Assembly (NCBI RefSeq): GCF_001428685.1
Contig: NZ_LMIK01000001.1
Coordinates: 380,848 to 444,847, forward strand
Direction: 5' to 3'
DNA from: Lysobacter sp. Root76
Lineage (GTDB): Bacteria; Pseudomonadota; Gammaproteobacteria; Xanthomonadales; Xanthomonadaceae
Length of the DNA stretch: 64,000 nt
This document shows, piece after piece, positions 9,292-18,119 of the stretch. Below the pieces are notes generated by a model. It saw nothing but the letters and a program-made list of their open reading frames with translations, was not told the DNA's origin and did no database searches. Numbering within the stretch: the first letter of the stretch is position 1; every line of letters starts with the position of its first letter. The position numbers and the translations under genes are program-made.

Positions 9292-10043
9292 ACGATTTCA
9301 ATCGCCACGCAGCAGATGCCTCGGCCAAGATGACTGATATCAAGCATGGGAACAAAAGCGTCGCGCGCCGCGACGGGGGAACGACCCTGACGCCAGAGCA
9401 ACTGGTCGAACGCTCGATCATTCCCTTCGCCGACGGTGCCAACCGGCAACTGGTCAACGCCTTCCGGGAACTGCGCACTCGCCTGCTGGCGACCGCGACG
9501 GACAACTTCATCACCCTGGTCGCGCCGGTCGGGCCGGGCTGCGGGGGCAGCTTCGTGGCCCGCAATCTCGCGCTCACGATCACCCTCGACCAGGAAAGGA
9601 GCGCGCTGCTGATCGACTGCAACCTGCTTCATCCCGTTCAGCATTCCGTGATGAAGGTCAACGACTCACGCGGCAGCCTGATCAACTATCTGGAAGACCC
9701 GGATGCGGACGTGGAAGATATGATCTACAGCACCGTCATCCCGCGCCTCAAGCTGATCCCGGCAGGACGGTCGGCCTACAGCGAAATGGAGACCGAGTAC
9801 TTCTCCTCGTTCCGCATGCGTCTTCTGCTCGATTCGCTGCGCAGCAGTTATTCCGACCGTTACATCGTCCTGGACAGCCCGCCGACGCTCGGCGCGCCCG
9901 ATGCGCGCATCCTGTCGGACCTGGCGGACGTGGTGGTCCTGGTTGCGGGATACGGCCGCAACACCCCTTCGGAAATCGCCGCAGCCGCCGCCAATTTCGA
10001 TCCCGCTAAGTTCGCCGGCGTGATTTTCAATGAGAGCGCCTGA
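9288..10043 (+). CDS. Degenerate CpsD/BY-kinase-like P-loop protein
   Basis: The position after the co-polymerase and the fold match the cytoplasmic tyrosine autokinases (CpsD/Wzc C-terminal domain) that control chain assembly. In this 251-residue protein the Walker A region at 82-88 reads GPGCGGS, so the usual GKS/T lysine is Gly. Walker A' at 107-114 reads LLIDCNLL instead of an Asp-x-Asp pattern. Walker B (YIVLDSPP, 192-199) is retained. No C-terminal tyrosine cluster is present. It is therefore probably a pseudokinase acting as a structural partner of the co-polymerase. The ATG overlaps the previous gene (ATGA). Confidence 0.78.
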   Translation: MNDFNRHAADASAKMTDIKHGNKSVARRDGGTTLTPEQLVERSIIPFADGANRQLVNAFRELRTRLLATATDNFITLVAPVGPGCGGSFVARNLALTITLDQERSALLIDCNLLHPVQHSVMKVNDSRGSLINYLEDPDADVEDMIYSTVIPRLKLIPAGRSAYSEMETEYFSSFRMRLLLDSLRSSYSDRYIVLDSPPTLGAPDARILSDLADVVVLVAGYGRNTPSEIAAAAANFDPAKFAGVIFNESA

Positions 10044-11376
10044 CCGCCGCTCGGCGTGCCCTCCCCTCCCCCGGACGCGCGCGCGTCGGACAAAGCTGCA
10101 CGTGGCGATCCTTGCCGCGGCGGCACTGGCAGGCAGCGCCCACGCTGGAAAGCTCGACTACCGCTTCGAGTTGGAAACGCTGCACAGCGACAACATCAAC
10201 CAGAGCGAAGACAACCAGGCGAAGGAAACGGTCCTGGTCCCCCGCGTCAAGTTCAACTTCAAGGAAGAAGGCGCATCGGTCGAGTTGCAGGCACGCGGCG
10301 AACTCGAGCGTCGCCACTATTTCGGCAGCCGGTTCGACGACGAGAGCCGGAGCGAGTTCGCGGGACAGCTCAACTGGTCGCTGCTGCCGCAGCGGCTGAA
10401 CCTCGTAGCCGAGGACTATCTGAGCGAGGAGCCGATCAATTTCCGCGGCGGACGGTACCCGGGCAACCTGCAACGGGTGAACGTCTTCCTCGGCGGCCCC
10501 AGCTTCTTCGCGCGACTTGGCGATGCGACCCGCTTCCAACTGGACCTCAGAGGGGTCCGCACGCATGCAGAAGTGGCGCCCGACTTCGACGGCAAGCGCC
10601 GTAGCGCGGCCGCCTCCCTGCAACGCGACCTGAGCCCCACCTCGAAAGCTTCGCTCAACGTGGTATCCACGAAAGCCGAGTTCGACGACGCCACGACGGC
10701 CGTCGACTACACGCGAAACGACGGCTTCGTCCGCTATGAAGGCAGGCTGCGCAAGATCCAGTATGAATTGGACCTGGGCCATTCGCGTCTGAACCGCGAC
10801 GTCGGCCAAGATCCCACGACGACGATCGCCCGGGCGACGGTGCAGTGGGAACCGAATACGCGCAGCCGCGTTCGTTTCCGCGCCCGCCATCAGTTCGCCG
10901 ACCAGGTCCAGGATCTAGTGGTGCGGCTGCGCGACCCCGATGAAAGCCTGGTTCCGGACCTGGTGGACTCGTCCTCCTCGCTGGTGTCGTCGGGCGTGTA
11001 CCGGCAGCGCGACGTCGAACTCGACTACCGCTACAGGGGCGAGCGCTTCGGCTTCCGGGTGCGTCCGCTGTACAGGGAGTTGCGCTACATAGACCGCACC
11101 GATGCGGACCGCACCGAGCGCGGCGCGTTCTTCCAGGTCGACTATCGGCCGCGCCCCCTGGTCACCGTGTTCCTCACCGGTTCGCTGCGCAACCGCGAGT
11201 TCCTGGCCCGAGACGAAGAAGACCGCGATCGCGTGTACAGCCTGGGCATCAGCTATCAGATGACGCAGCACTGGGGCTGGCGCGCAGAAGCGATCCGGAA
11301 CGAGCGAAAGTCCAATATTCCCGATCCGGAATACACGGAAAACGCCGTGTTCCTGACGCTCTGGTGGCAGCGCTGA
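10030..11376 (+). CDS. Outer-membrane beta-barrel protein of the polysaccharide locus
   Basis: A 448-residue protein with a basic N-terminus, a signal peptide ending SAHA near residue 39, then repeated alternating strands with many Arg, Asp and aromatic residues, ending in FLTLWWQR. It resembles the outer-membrane proteins associated with exosortase/PEP-CTERM polysaccharide loci and EpsL-like proteins. The likely role is a secretion or anchoring channel in the outer membrane. The start overlaps the kinase-like gene by 14 bases. Function is inferred from position and barrel character only. Confidence 0.7.
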   Translation: MRAPDRRSACPPLPRTRARRTKLHVAILAAAALAGSAHAGKLDYRFELETLHSDNINQSEDNQAKETVLVPRVKFNFKEEGASVELQARGELERRHYFGSRFDDESRSEFAGQLNWSLLPQRLNLVAEDYLSEEPINFRGGRYPGNLQRVNVFLGGPSFFARLGDATRFQLDLRGVRTHAEVAPDFDGKRRSAAASLQRDLSPTSKASLNVVSTKAEFDDATTAVDYTRNDGFVRYEGRLRKIQYELDLGHSRLNRDVGQDPTTTIARATVQWEPNTRSRVRFRARHQFADQVQDLVVRLRDPDESLVPDLVDSSSSLVSSGVYRQRDVELDYRYRGERFGFRVRPLYRELRYIDRTDADRTERGAFFQVDYRPRPLVTVFLTGSLRNREFLARDEEDRDRVYSLGISYQMTQHWGWRAEAIRNERKSNIPDPEYTENAVFLTLWWQR

Positions 11377-11392
11377 CGGAGGACCCAGAGCC

Positions 11393-12529
11393 ATGCTCGA
11401 AGTTCTGTTCTGGGGTTCGGTCTGCCTGTTGGCTTACGTCTACGCGGGTTATCCGGTCCTGGCGATCGCCCTCGCACGCATCCGCCCGCGCGCGCCGCGC
11501 AAGCAAGCCATCACTCCGTCGGTCACCGTGATCATCACGGCGTACAACGAAGAGAAGGACATCGCGCAGAAGGTCCGGAACGTACTGGCCCTGGATTATC
11601 CACGGCAGCAGATCGACGTCATCGTCGCTTCGGATGCCTCCAGCGACGGAACCGACCGCGTCGTGCGCGGCCTCGACGCCCGCAATGTACGTCTGCTCCG
11701 CATCGAAGGGCGCCAGGGCAAGACGGCCTGCCAGAACGCGGCCGCGGCCGCCGCATCCGGGGACATCCTGCTCTTCACCGACGCCACGACCCGGATCGAA
11801 ACGCATGCCCTGCGGGCGATAACCCGCAATTTCCACGACCCGTCGGTGGGCTGCGTCGCCGGCCGCCTCAGCTATGTCGCGCAGCAGGACGATGCGACCG
11901 GCCAGGGCGGGACGTCCTATTGGAACTACGAAATCATGCTGCGGATGGCGGAAAGCGATCTCGGCTCGCTCATCGGCGTTTCCGGCTGCCTGTACGCGGT
12001 CCGTCGCAGCGCCTACCGCGAGATCGCCCCGGAACTGATCAGCGACTTCGTCGTCGCGATGGTGGTCCGCGAGCAGGGTCTGCGTACCGTACTCGAACCC
12101 GATGCGATGTGTTACGAACAGACCCTGGACCACCCCGATCGGGAACTGGCCATGCGCGTGCGCGTCGGCATGCGCAGCCTGTCGGCGCTGGCGAGCCAGA
12201 AACGCTTTCTCAACCCGTTCAGATTCGGCGCGTTCGCCTGGCAGCTCTGGTCGCACAAGCTGCTCCGCTATTTGTCGCCGGTGTTCTGGATGCTGGCACT
12301 GCTGGCCAACCTGGCGCTCGCGTTGCAGGGACGCTACGTATGGCTGTTGGCGCTGCAACTCGCGTTGCTGTTTTCGGGCCTGCTTGGATTCACCACGCTG
12401 CGCCTGTCGGGGAAGTCGCGTTTTCTCACGAAGCCATACTACTTCCTGCTGACCAACCTGGCCTCCGCCGTCAGCCTGTTCCGGTTCCTGCGCGGCGAAC
12501 GCATCGTGACCTGGACTCCCCAGCGCTGA
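11393..12529 (+). CDS. Glycosyltransferase family 2, membrane-bound
   Basis: Adds a sugar to the lipid-linked repeat unit on the cytoplasmic face. The 378-residue protein has an N-terminal membrane helix (about 3-28), the GT-A domain with ITAYNEE (48-54) and the nucleotide-binding DASSDGT (81-87), a second acidic region around LISDFVVAMVV, and three or four C-terminal membrane helices (about 285-365). This arrangement resembles processive GT2 enzymes such as cellulose and hyaluronan synthases, though the conserved processive QxxRW is not evident, so single transfer is more likely. It follows the barrel gene by 16 bases in the same operon. Confidence 0.85.
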   Translation: MLEVLFWGSVCLLAYVYAGYPVLAIALARIRPRAPRKQAITPSVTVIITAYNEEKDIAQKVRNVLALDYPRQQIDVIVASDASSDGTDRVVRGLDARNVRLLRIEGRQGKTACQNAAAAAASGDILLFTDATTRIETHALRAITRNFHDPSVGCVAGRLSYVAQQDDATGQGGTSYWNYEIMLRMAESDLGSLIGVSGCLYAVRRSAYREIAPELISDFVVAMVVREQGLRTVLEPDAMCYEQTLDHPDRELAMRVRVGMRSLSALASQKRFLNPFRFGAFAWQLWSHKLLRYLSPVFWMLALLANLALALQGRYVWLLALQLALLFSGLLGFTTLRLSGKSRFLTKPYYFLLTNLASAVSLFRFLRGERIVTWTPQR

Positions 12530-12633
12530 GCGAAAGCGCCCTTCCTGCCGGCCGCCGACCGCCGCGCGGCCACTGGCCGTCGGTGGCGCCACGCAACGTT
12601 GTTTTTTACTGAACAGCGGTCGGGCAAACGACA

Positions 12634-13956
12634 ATGCAGTCGCGGGCAATCCATGAGTTCACCAACTCCGAAGGCGCTCCGGCCGCGATGCCGCAGGACA
12701 CGGCCTGCGCCGAGTTCGCGGCGACTTCGCCCCAGCCATTGCGCCGGGTCGTGTACGTGGTCTCGCAGTTTCCCAGCTGGTCGGAGACATTCATCGTTCG
12801 CGAGATCCGTACCCTGATCGAGGTAGGGGTCGACGTACGAATTCTTTCCCTGAAGCGCTCCGAAGAAACCATGGTCCAGGCGGACGCCGCAGCGCTGCTG
12901 GATCGCGTTCGCCAGCCGCTGGGTCTGCTGCCGACCTTGTGGAATACCCTGCGCGCCCTGTTCGTACATCCCGTCCGCATCGGCAGCGGCGTCGCCATAG
13001 TCGTCGCGGACACTTGGCGCACTCCGGCCGTCATGGCGAAATCGCTGGCGACCCTGGTCCGAAGCCTGAGCCAGATTCCCTGGCTCCAGGCATTCGATCC
13101 GCAATTCATACACGCGCATTGGTCGACGTATCCGACCACGGCAGCCTGGGTACTGGCGCGCGCCATGCAACGTCCATTCGGCTTCACCTGCCACGCCCAC
13201 GATGTGTTCAGGAACCATCAGCTGCTGCCGCGCAAGATCGCCGATGCCGCTCTGGCGGTCACGATTTCGCGCCACAACGTCGGTTGGCTCGATCGCAACA
13301 TATCCGCGCTGGCGCCGCACAAACTGAAGGTCGTGCATTGCGGCGTCGACCTGCGGCAGATTCCCCTGCGCACGGAAGATCCCTCCGGAAACAGGATACT
13401 CGGGGTCGGCCGCCTGTCTCCCGAAAAGGGATTCCACACGCTGATCGAAGCCTTGGCGATTCTGCGCGACAACGGCACGCCCTTCCAATGCACCCTGGTC
13501 GGCGAGGGCCCGGCACGCCAGGAACTGCTGGGCCTGATCGATCGCCACGAACTGCGGCAACACGTGGAGTTGGCCGGAGCCCAACCGCAGGAATACGTGC
13601 GCACGGCGCTGGAACAGGCCACGGTATTCGCCCTTCCTTGCCAGATCGCCGCCAATGGCAGCCGCGACGGCATCCCGGTGGCCCTGATGGAAGCGATGGC
13701 CGCGGGCTGCCCTGTCGTCAGCTGCCCTGTTTCCGGTGTGCCGGAACTGATCGGCAACGACGTGCATGGACTTCTGGCGGCCGAGCGCGACGCCGCATCG
13801 CTCGCGCAGGCGCTCCAGCGCTTGCTGGACGACGCTGCGCTGCGCAGGCGGCTGTCGGTCGCGGCACGGCAGCGTATAGAAATAGAGTTCGATGCCCGCA
13901 AGGAAGCCGTCAAGCTGCATGGCCTGATGACGGGGGCCATCAACCATGCGGCGTGA
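12634..13956 (+). CDS. Glycosyltransferase family 4
   Basis: A 440-residue GT-B enzyme. The N-terminal acceptor domain starts around RVVYVVSQFPSWSETFIVREI (38-58); the C-terminal donor domain has ILGVGRLSPEKGFHTLIEAL near 250 and the conserved E-x7-E region in GIPVALMEAMAAGCPVVS near 350. The SETFI motif is seen in colanic-acid and related exopolysaccharide transferases. A 104-base gap precedes it, including the palindrome GTGGCGCCAC and a T-run that might act as a weak attenuator. It overlaps the next glycosyltransferase by 11 bases. Confidence 0.87.
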   Translation: MQSRAIHEFTNSEGAPAAMPQDTACAEFAATSPQPLRRVVYVVSQFPSWSETFIVREIRTLIEVGVDVRILSLKRSEETMVQADAAALLDRVRQPLGLLPTLWNTLRALFVHPVRIGSGVAIVVADTWRTPAVMAKSLATLVRSLSQIPWLQAFDPQFIHAHWSTYPTTAAWVLARAMQRPFGFTCHAHDVFRNHQLLPRKIADAALAVTISRHNVGWLDRNISALAPHKLKVVHCGVDLRQIPLRTEDPSGNRILGVGRLSPEKGFHTLIEALAILRDNGTPFQCTLVGEGPARQELLGLIDRHELRQHVELAGAQPQEYVRTALEQATVFALPCQIAANGSRDGIPVALMEAMAAGCPVVSCPVSGVPELIGNDVHGLLAAERDAASLAQALQRLLDDAALRRRLSVAARQRIEIEFDARKEAVKLHGLMTGAINHAA

Positions 13957-15109
13957 CCGGCTCCTGGTGGTGATCGACGGCATGGAAGTAGGCGGTAGCC
14001 AACGCCAGGTCCAGCATTTGCTCATGGGCCTGGATCGCCAGCGATGGGAGCCCGAGCTGGCGTTCTTCCGTTGCGACTCCTTCCTGGCCGACGCGATCCG
14101 GCGCGATGGCGTTCCGGTGCACTACCTGCCGAAGCGCCGCCGGATCGACCTTGCGTTCCTGCGCGCCTACGCGCGCCTGTTGCGGGATCGCGACTACGCC
14201 ATCGTTCACGCCTTCTCGTTGACCGCCGAATGGTCGACGGTCCTCGCGCGCCTGCTGTCGCGCCGGCGGCCGGCGCTCGTCGCGTCCGAGCGCAGCTTTG
14301 CGCTCGACAGACCGGCCTGGTTCTGGTGGCTCAAGCGCCTCATCGTTGGCCAAAGCGCCGCCGTCATAGCGAACTCGAGCGCGGGCGCCCGCGCTACCGC
14401 CCGGCGTACCGGCGCGCGCGAGGCGATGTTCGTAACCATCGCCAACGGCGTCGGCATTCCGGCGGCCATCTCCCTCGAGGAACGCGCAGCGCTCCGGCGC
14501 TCGCTCGGCGTACCGGAGGGGCGCCAGTTCGGCTTGTTCGTCGGACGGCTGGTATCGGCCAAGAACCTGCCTTGCCTGGTCCGGGCGCTGGCGACGATGC
14601 GGCCGAGCGAGCGCCCGTGGATCGCGCTTGCCGGCGATGGGCCGCTGAGGGTCGCCACCGAGGATCTTGCGGCGGACCACCGCGTGGAAGCGGACCTGTG
14701 CTTCTTCGGCGAGCGCTCGGATGCGACCGGACTGATGCAGGCCGCCGATTTCCTGGTGTTGCCCTCCCATTTCGAAGGGCTCTCGAACGCGCTGCTGGAA
14801 AGCATGGCCGCTGGCTGTCCGGTGATCGCTTCGGCCGTGGGCGGCAATGTCGAGCTGATCGACGATGAGCGCACGGGCCTGCTGTTCCGCCCCGACGATG
14901 CCAAGGCGCTGGCTGTCGCGATGTCGCGCATGGCCGACCCGCTACTGCGCTCGCGGCTCGCACAGGCGGCCATGCAACACGTGAGCCAGCACCATAGTCA
15001 GCAGGCGCTGGGCGCCGCGACATCGGCCGTCTACGAGCGTTGCCTCCGGCCGGACGCCTCCACCGACAACGGCGTGCTCGTGCGCGCTGCCCGCGGCCAG
15101 GCGAAATGA
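13946..15109 (+). CDS. Glycosyltransferase family 4
   Basis: A 387-residue GT-B enzyme of the GT4 family. The start motif MEVGGSQRQVQHLLMGL (13-29) is the glycine-rich acceptor loop, GLFVGRLVSAKNLPCLVRAL (about 193-212) begins the donor domain, and FEGLSNALLESMAAGCPVIAS (about 275-295) carries the E-x7-E nucleotide-sugar site. It is the third transferase in the run, so together with the initiating transferase and the beta-propeller protein the repeat unit may have four or five sugars. It overlaps the previous gene, which implies co-translation. Confidence 0.87.
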   Translation: MRRDRLLVVIDGMEVGGSQRQVQHLLMGLDRQRWEPELAFFRCDSFLADAIRRDGVPVHYLPKRRRIDLAFLRAYARLLRDRDYAIVHAFSLTAEWSTVLARLLSRRRPALVASERSFALDRPAWFWWLKRLIVGQSAAVIANSSAGARATARRTGAREAMFVTIANGVGIPAAISLEERAALRRSLGVPEGRQFGLFVGRLVSAKNLPCLVRALATMRPSERPWIALAGDGPLRVATEDLAADHRVEADLCFFGERSDATGLMQAADFLVLPSHFEGLSNALLESMAAGCPVIASAVGGNVELIDDERTGLLFRPDDAKALAVAMSRMADPLLRSRLAQAAMQHVSQHHSQQALGAATSAVYERCLRPDASTDNGVLVRAARGQAK

Positions 15110-15169
15110 ACACTCAATCCGCATCTGCGAAACATGCGACCGGCATCGCCGGCGGGACGAACTGATCCG

Positions 15170-16498
15170 ATGCGCCTGCTCTATGCCATTCCGATCATCC
15201 TGCTTCCGAACACGGCGCACCTGCCGCCGGATGTCAGTGTCGGCACTTCGGTCGCCTTGCTCGTGCTCGCGATGCTCGTGGGCGGGCGCGAGCCCGAGTA
15301 CCTGAAACGTCCGGGTTACCTCATTCCGCCGCTGCTCGCCCTGTTCCTGGCGATGCTGATCGGTTTCATCGCCGCCCATTGGCACGACCTGGCCGATGCG
15401 GAGAAAGATCTGCGCGAAGCCAAAGTCGCCGTCCTGTATCCCTTGCTGTACATCGCCTACCGCAAGTGCGGCCTGGACATGAAGCAGACCAGGCAGCTCA
15501 TCCTGCTGGTGTTGCTGGTCGCCGTGGGAGCGGGCCTGGAAGCCGTCCTGCAGGGGCTGTCGTTCAACCTGGGCGAATTTTCCGAAACCCAACGCGCCAC
15601 CGGCCCGTTCGGCCAGATCAAGATGGCCAATCGCGCGGGCGTGTTCTTTGCGATGTTCCTGCCGATGCTGTTCGCACCGACCTTGCAGTACCGGCAGCGC
15701 CGGTGGGTGCGTTGGGCGGCGTTCGCGGGCAGTGTGATCCTGGCCATGGCCATTCTGCTCACCTACTCGCGCCAGTCCTACCTGATCGGCCTGTTCTCGA
15801 TCATGATCCTGCTGGTATCGCGCAGCATTCCCGCGGCGATGCTGGCCGCGCTGCTGCTCGTGGCGACCTCGGCGACCTTGCTGCCCGGAAGCGTCGTCGA
15901 CCGCGTCCAGCAGACCCAGCAGGTCTCCGGCACCGGCTCGGTGACCTTCGACGTCAGCACCACCAGCCGCTTCTCGATCTGGAACGGCACGATCGACATG
16001 TTGCGCGACCATCCCGCCGGTGTCGGCCTGGGACGCTTCAGCGAGCATATCGGCGACTACACCACCTACGCCGGCAAGGACGCGCACAACGGTTTCCTGC
16101 TGACCTTGGCCGAGTGCGGGCCGCTCGGCCTGCTGGCACTGCTTTGGGTGTTCTGGCGGCTATGGCGGCTGGCGGCTTCGCTGCGCCGTTCCGCCGCGGC
16201 GGTAGCGCCATCGCAGGCGCGCACCTTGGAGCTCGGCTTCACGTTCGCGGTCCTGTCGATGGCGCTCGGCAACATGTATGGCAGTCCCTTCTTCGACAGC
16301 GTCGTCATGGCCAACTTCTGGATCCTGTGCGGACTGATGGAACGCTACGGCATCCTCAAGGCCTACGCGGGCCAGGAGGCCGCGGCCTCCGACGCGCCCA
16401 TCCCGGCGCCGATTCCTGCCGGGCAACGCTTCCCGCTCGCGGCGCGGGCGCTGCCGCGCCTTGCCGGAGTTGCGAGGTCCCGGCGTTTGTTGCGTTGA
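15170..16498 (+). CDS. O-antigen ligase/polymerase family membrane protein (Wzy-like)
   Basis: Predicted to polymerise lipid-linked repeat units in the periplasm. The 442-residue protein is strongly hydrophobic with about ten to twelve membrane segments. A periplasmic loop holds DVSTTSRFSIWNGTIDMLRDHPAGVGLG and the motif AHNGFLLTLAECGPLGLL, which matches the Wzy_C/WaaL domain. The ATG at 15170 is preferred because it opens directly into the first hydrophobic stretch; an upstream ATG at 15134 lacks a ribosome site. It is the only polymerase candidate in the window. Confidence 0.85.
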   Translation: MRLLYAIPIILLPNTAHLPPDVSVGTSVALLVLAMLVGGREPEYLKRPGYLIPPLLALFLAMLIGFIAAHWHDLADAEKDLREAKVAVLYPLLYIAYRKCGLDMKQTRQLILLVLLVAVGAGLEAVLQGLSFNLGEFSETQRATGPFGQIKMANRAGVFFAMFLPMLFAPTLQYRQRRWVRWAAFAGSVILAMAILLTYSRQSYLIGLFSIMILLVSRSIPAAMLAALLLVATSATLLPGSVVDRVQQTQQVSGTGSVTFDVSTTSRFSIWNGTIDMLRDHPAGVGLGRFSEHIGDYTTYAGKDAHNGFLLTLAECGPLGLLALLWVFWRLWRLAASLRRSAAAVAPSQARTLELGFTFAVLSMALGNMYGSPFFDSVVMANFWILCGLMERYGILKAYAGQEAAASDAPIPAPIPAGQRFPLAARALPRLAGVARSRRLLR

Positions 16499-16507
16499 TG
16501 TTCGAGC

Positions 16508-18103
16508 GTGGACAGGGGGAACAGCATCAGCATCTGCCGCCGCCATTGCAGCCACACCGGGAGCACGCATCGCCGAACGCCACGACTCGCGCTCGCGGCG
16601 TTCGCGTTCGCTTCGCTGGCCGCGTGCGCGGACGAAACCGAACCCGCAACGGAACTGTGTCCATCGGGCCATTCCGGCAAGTCCGATCTTCCGGTAGCGG
16701 CCACGGCATCGGCAGGCGGAACGACCTACTACGTTCGCGCCGACGGCGGCGATGCCAGGCAGTGCAACGGCCGCGTCGACGCCGCCTACTCCGGCAGCGG
16801 CGCCGCAGATGGCTGCGCCTGGAACAATCCGGCCATCGCCTTGCCCGCCTCCGGCCCTGCGCGCATCGCCGGTGGCGACACCCTGATGATCGGCGCCGGT
16901 ACTTACGAAATCGGCGACGGCGGGCCTATGCAATCCATACCCAGCGGGCCCAGCCGCGCGAATCCGACACGCCTGTTGGGCAAACCCGGCGCGACTCCGA
17001 AACTGGTCGGCATCGCGGGCACGCATCGCGTACTCAATCTGGACGGCAGCTCCAACGTGGAAATCGGCAATCTCGAAGTCACCGACAACAGCGACTGCGT
17101 CTACAAGCATCCCGACCCCGCTGCGGCCTGCGCCGGCTCCATGCCCTGGGCCCGCGTTGGGCTGTACGCCCGAGCCTCGAGCAACGTGTGGCTGCACGAC
17201 CTCGACATCCATGGACTCGCGGCGCGCGGCATCAACGCAGGCGGTCTCCGCGACTGGACGGTCGAGCGCGTCAAGCTCAACCGGAACGGAACCGCGGGCT
17301 GGGACGGCAACATCGGCGACGGCGGCTCCAACTCCGGCAGGATCGTCCTGCGCGAGGTCGAAATCGCCTGGAACGGCTGCGGCGAACGCGTGGCCACCGG
17401 CGCGCCGTGGGCGTGCTGGGCACAGCAGACCGGGGGCTACGGCGACGGCCTGGGCACCACCGATACCGGCGGGCAGTGGCTGATCCAGGACGCCTTCGTC
17501 CACCACAACACCTCCGACGGACTCGACCTGCGCTACATGGACGGGGCCGACGCGACCCGGGTGACCCTGCGTCGCATCCACGCCGTGGCGAACGCGGGCA
17601 ATCAGGTCAAGGTGAAGGGCAACTCCCTGATCGAGAACTCGGTTCTGGTCGGCAACTGCAGCTACTTCAAGCACAAGTTCTTCATGACGGATCGCGACCT
17701 GTGCCGCGCCGACGGCAGCACCCTGCAACTGGTGATGACCGGCCACGACACTGCGATCGTCCGCCACAACACCATCAGCGGCGAAGGCGCGGTGCAGATC
17801 GGCCACAGCGAGGGCAACCCGACCGACCGCATCCAGGTCAGAAACAATCTCGTGATCGGATCGCCGTACTACCTGCGGCCCGACAATCTGACCGCGTTCA
17901 GCGGCGGCAGGACCTGGGCCATCACCAGCTACGCCGGCAACATCGCCTGGCACGTGCGCGACTGCCCCGGCGACACGGTTTGCGACCAGAACCCCCACCT
18001 CGCCAACATGACGCTGGCCGCCTTCGATGCCCAACCGCTCGCCGGCAGCCCCGCAAGCGGCAAAGCCGGCGCGGTGCCTTGCGGCAAGGCGCCGATCCGC
18101 TAG
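16508..18103 (+). CDS. Right-handed beta-helix lipoprotein (shorter copy)
   Basis: A 531-residue secreted protein with a basic N-terminus and a lipobox-like end (ASLAAC, Cys near 40), then a parallel beta-helix region with Cys-containing loops. Such folds in polysaccharide loci are usually lyases, epimerases or surface binders; no catalytic motif can be assigned from sequence alone. It shares long nearly identical stretches with the protein at 20733-22934, for example DNSDCVY, CGERVATG and DGLDLRYMDGAD, so the two are duplicates. The start is GTG at 16508; no in-frame ATG precedes the signal. This copy ends soon after the helix and lacks the C-terminal Ig-like domains of its paralogue. Confidence 0.8.
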   Translation: MDRGNSISICRRHCSHTGSTHRRTPRLALAAFAFASLAACADETEPATELCPSGHSGKSDLPVAATASAGGTTYYVRADGGDARQCNGRVDAAYSGSGAADGCAWNNPAIALPASGPARIAGGDTLMIGAGTYEIGDGGPMQSIPSGPSRANPTRLLGKPGATPKLVGIAGTHRVLNLDGSSNVEIGNLEVTDNSDCVYKHPDPAAACAGSMPWARVGLYARASSNVWLHDLDIHGLAARGINAGGLRDWTVERVKLNRNGTAGWDGNIGDGGSNSGRIVLREVEIAWNGCGERVATGAPWACWAQQTGGYGDGLGTTDTGGQWLIQDAFVHHNTSDGLDLRYMDGADATRVTLRRIHAVANAGNQVKVKGNSLIENSVLVGNCSYFKHKFFMTDRDLCRADGSTLQLVMTGHDTAIVRHNTISGEGAVQIGHSEGNPTDRIQVRNNLVIGSPYYLRPDNLTAFSGGRTWAITSYAGNIAWHVRDCPGDTVCDQNPHLANMTLAAFDAQPLAGSPASGKAGAVPCGKAPIR

Positions 18104-18119
18104 CGGGACGGAATCCACT

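Noticed and set aside
12580-12620. Internal terminator in the glycosyltransferase run
   Set aside because: The palindrome and T-run are separated and the stem is short; recorded only as a possible attenuator.
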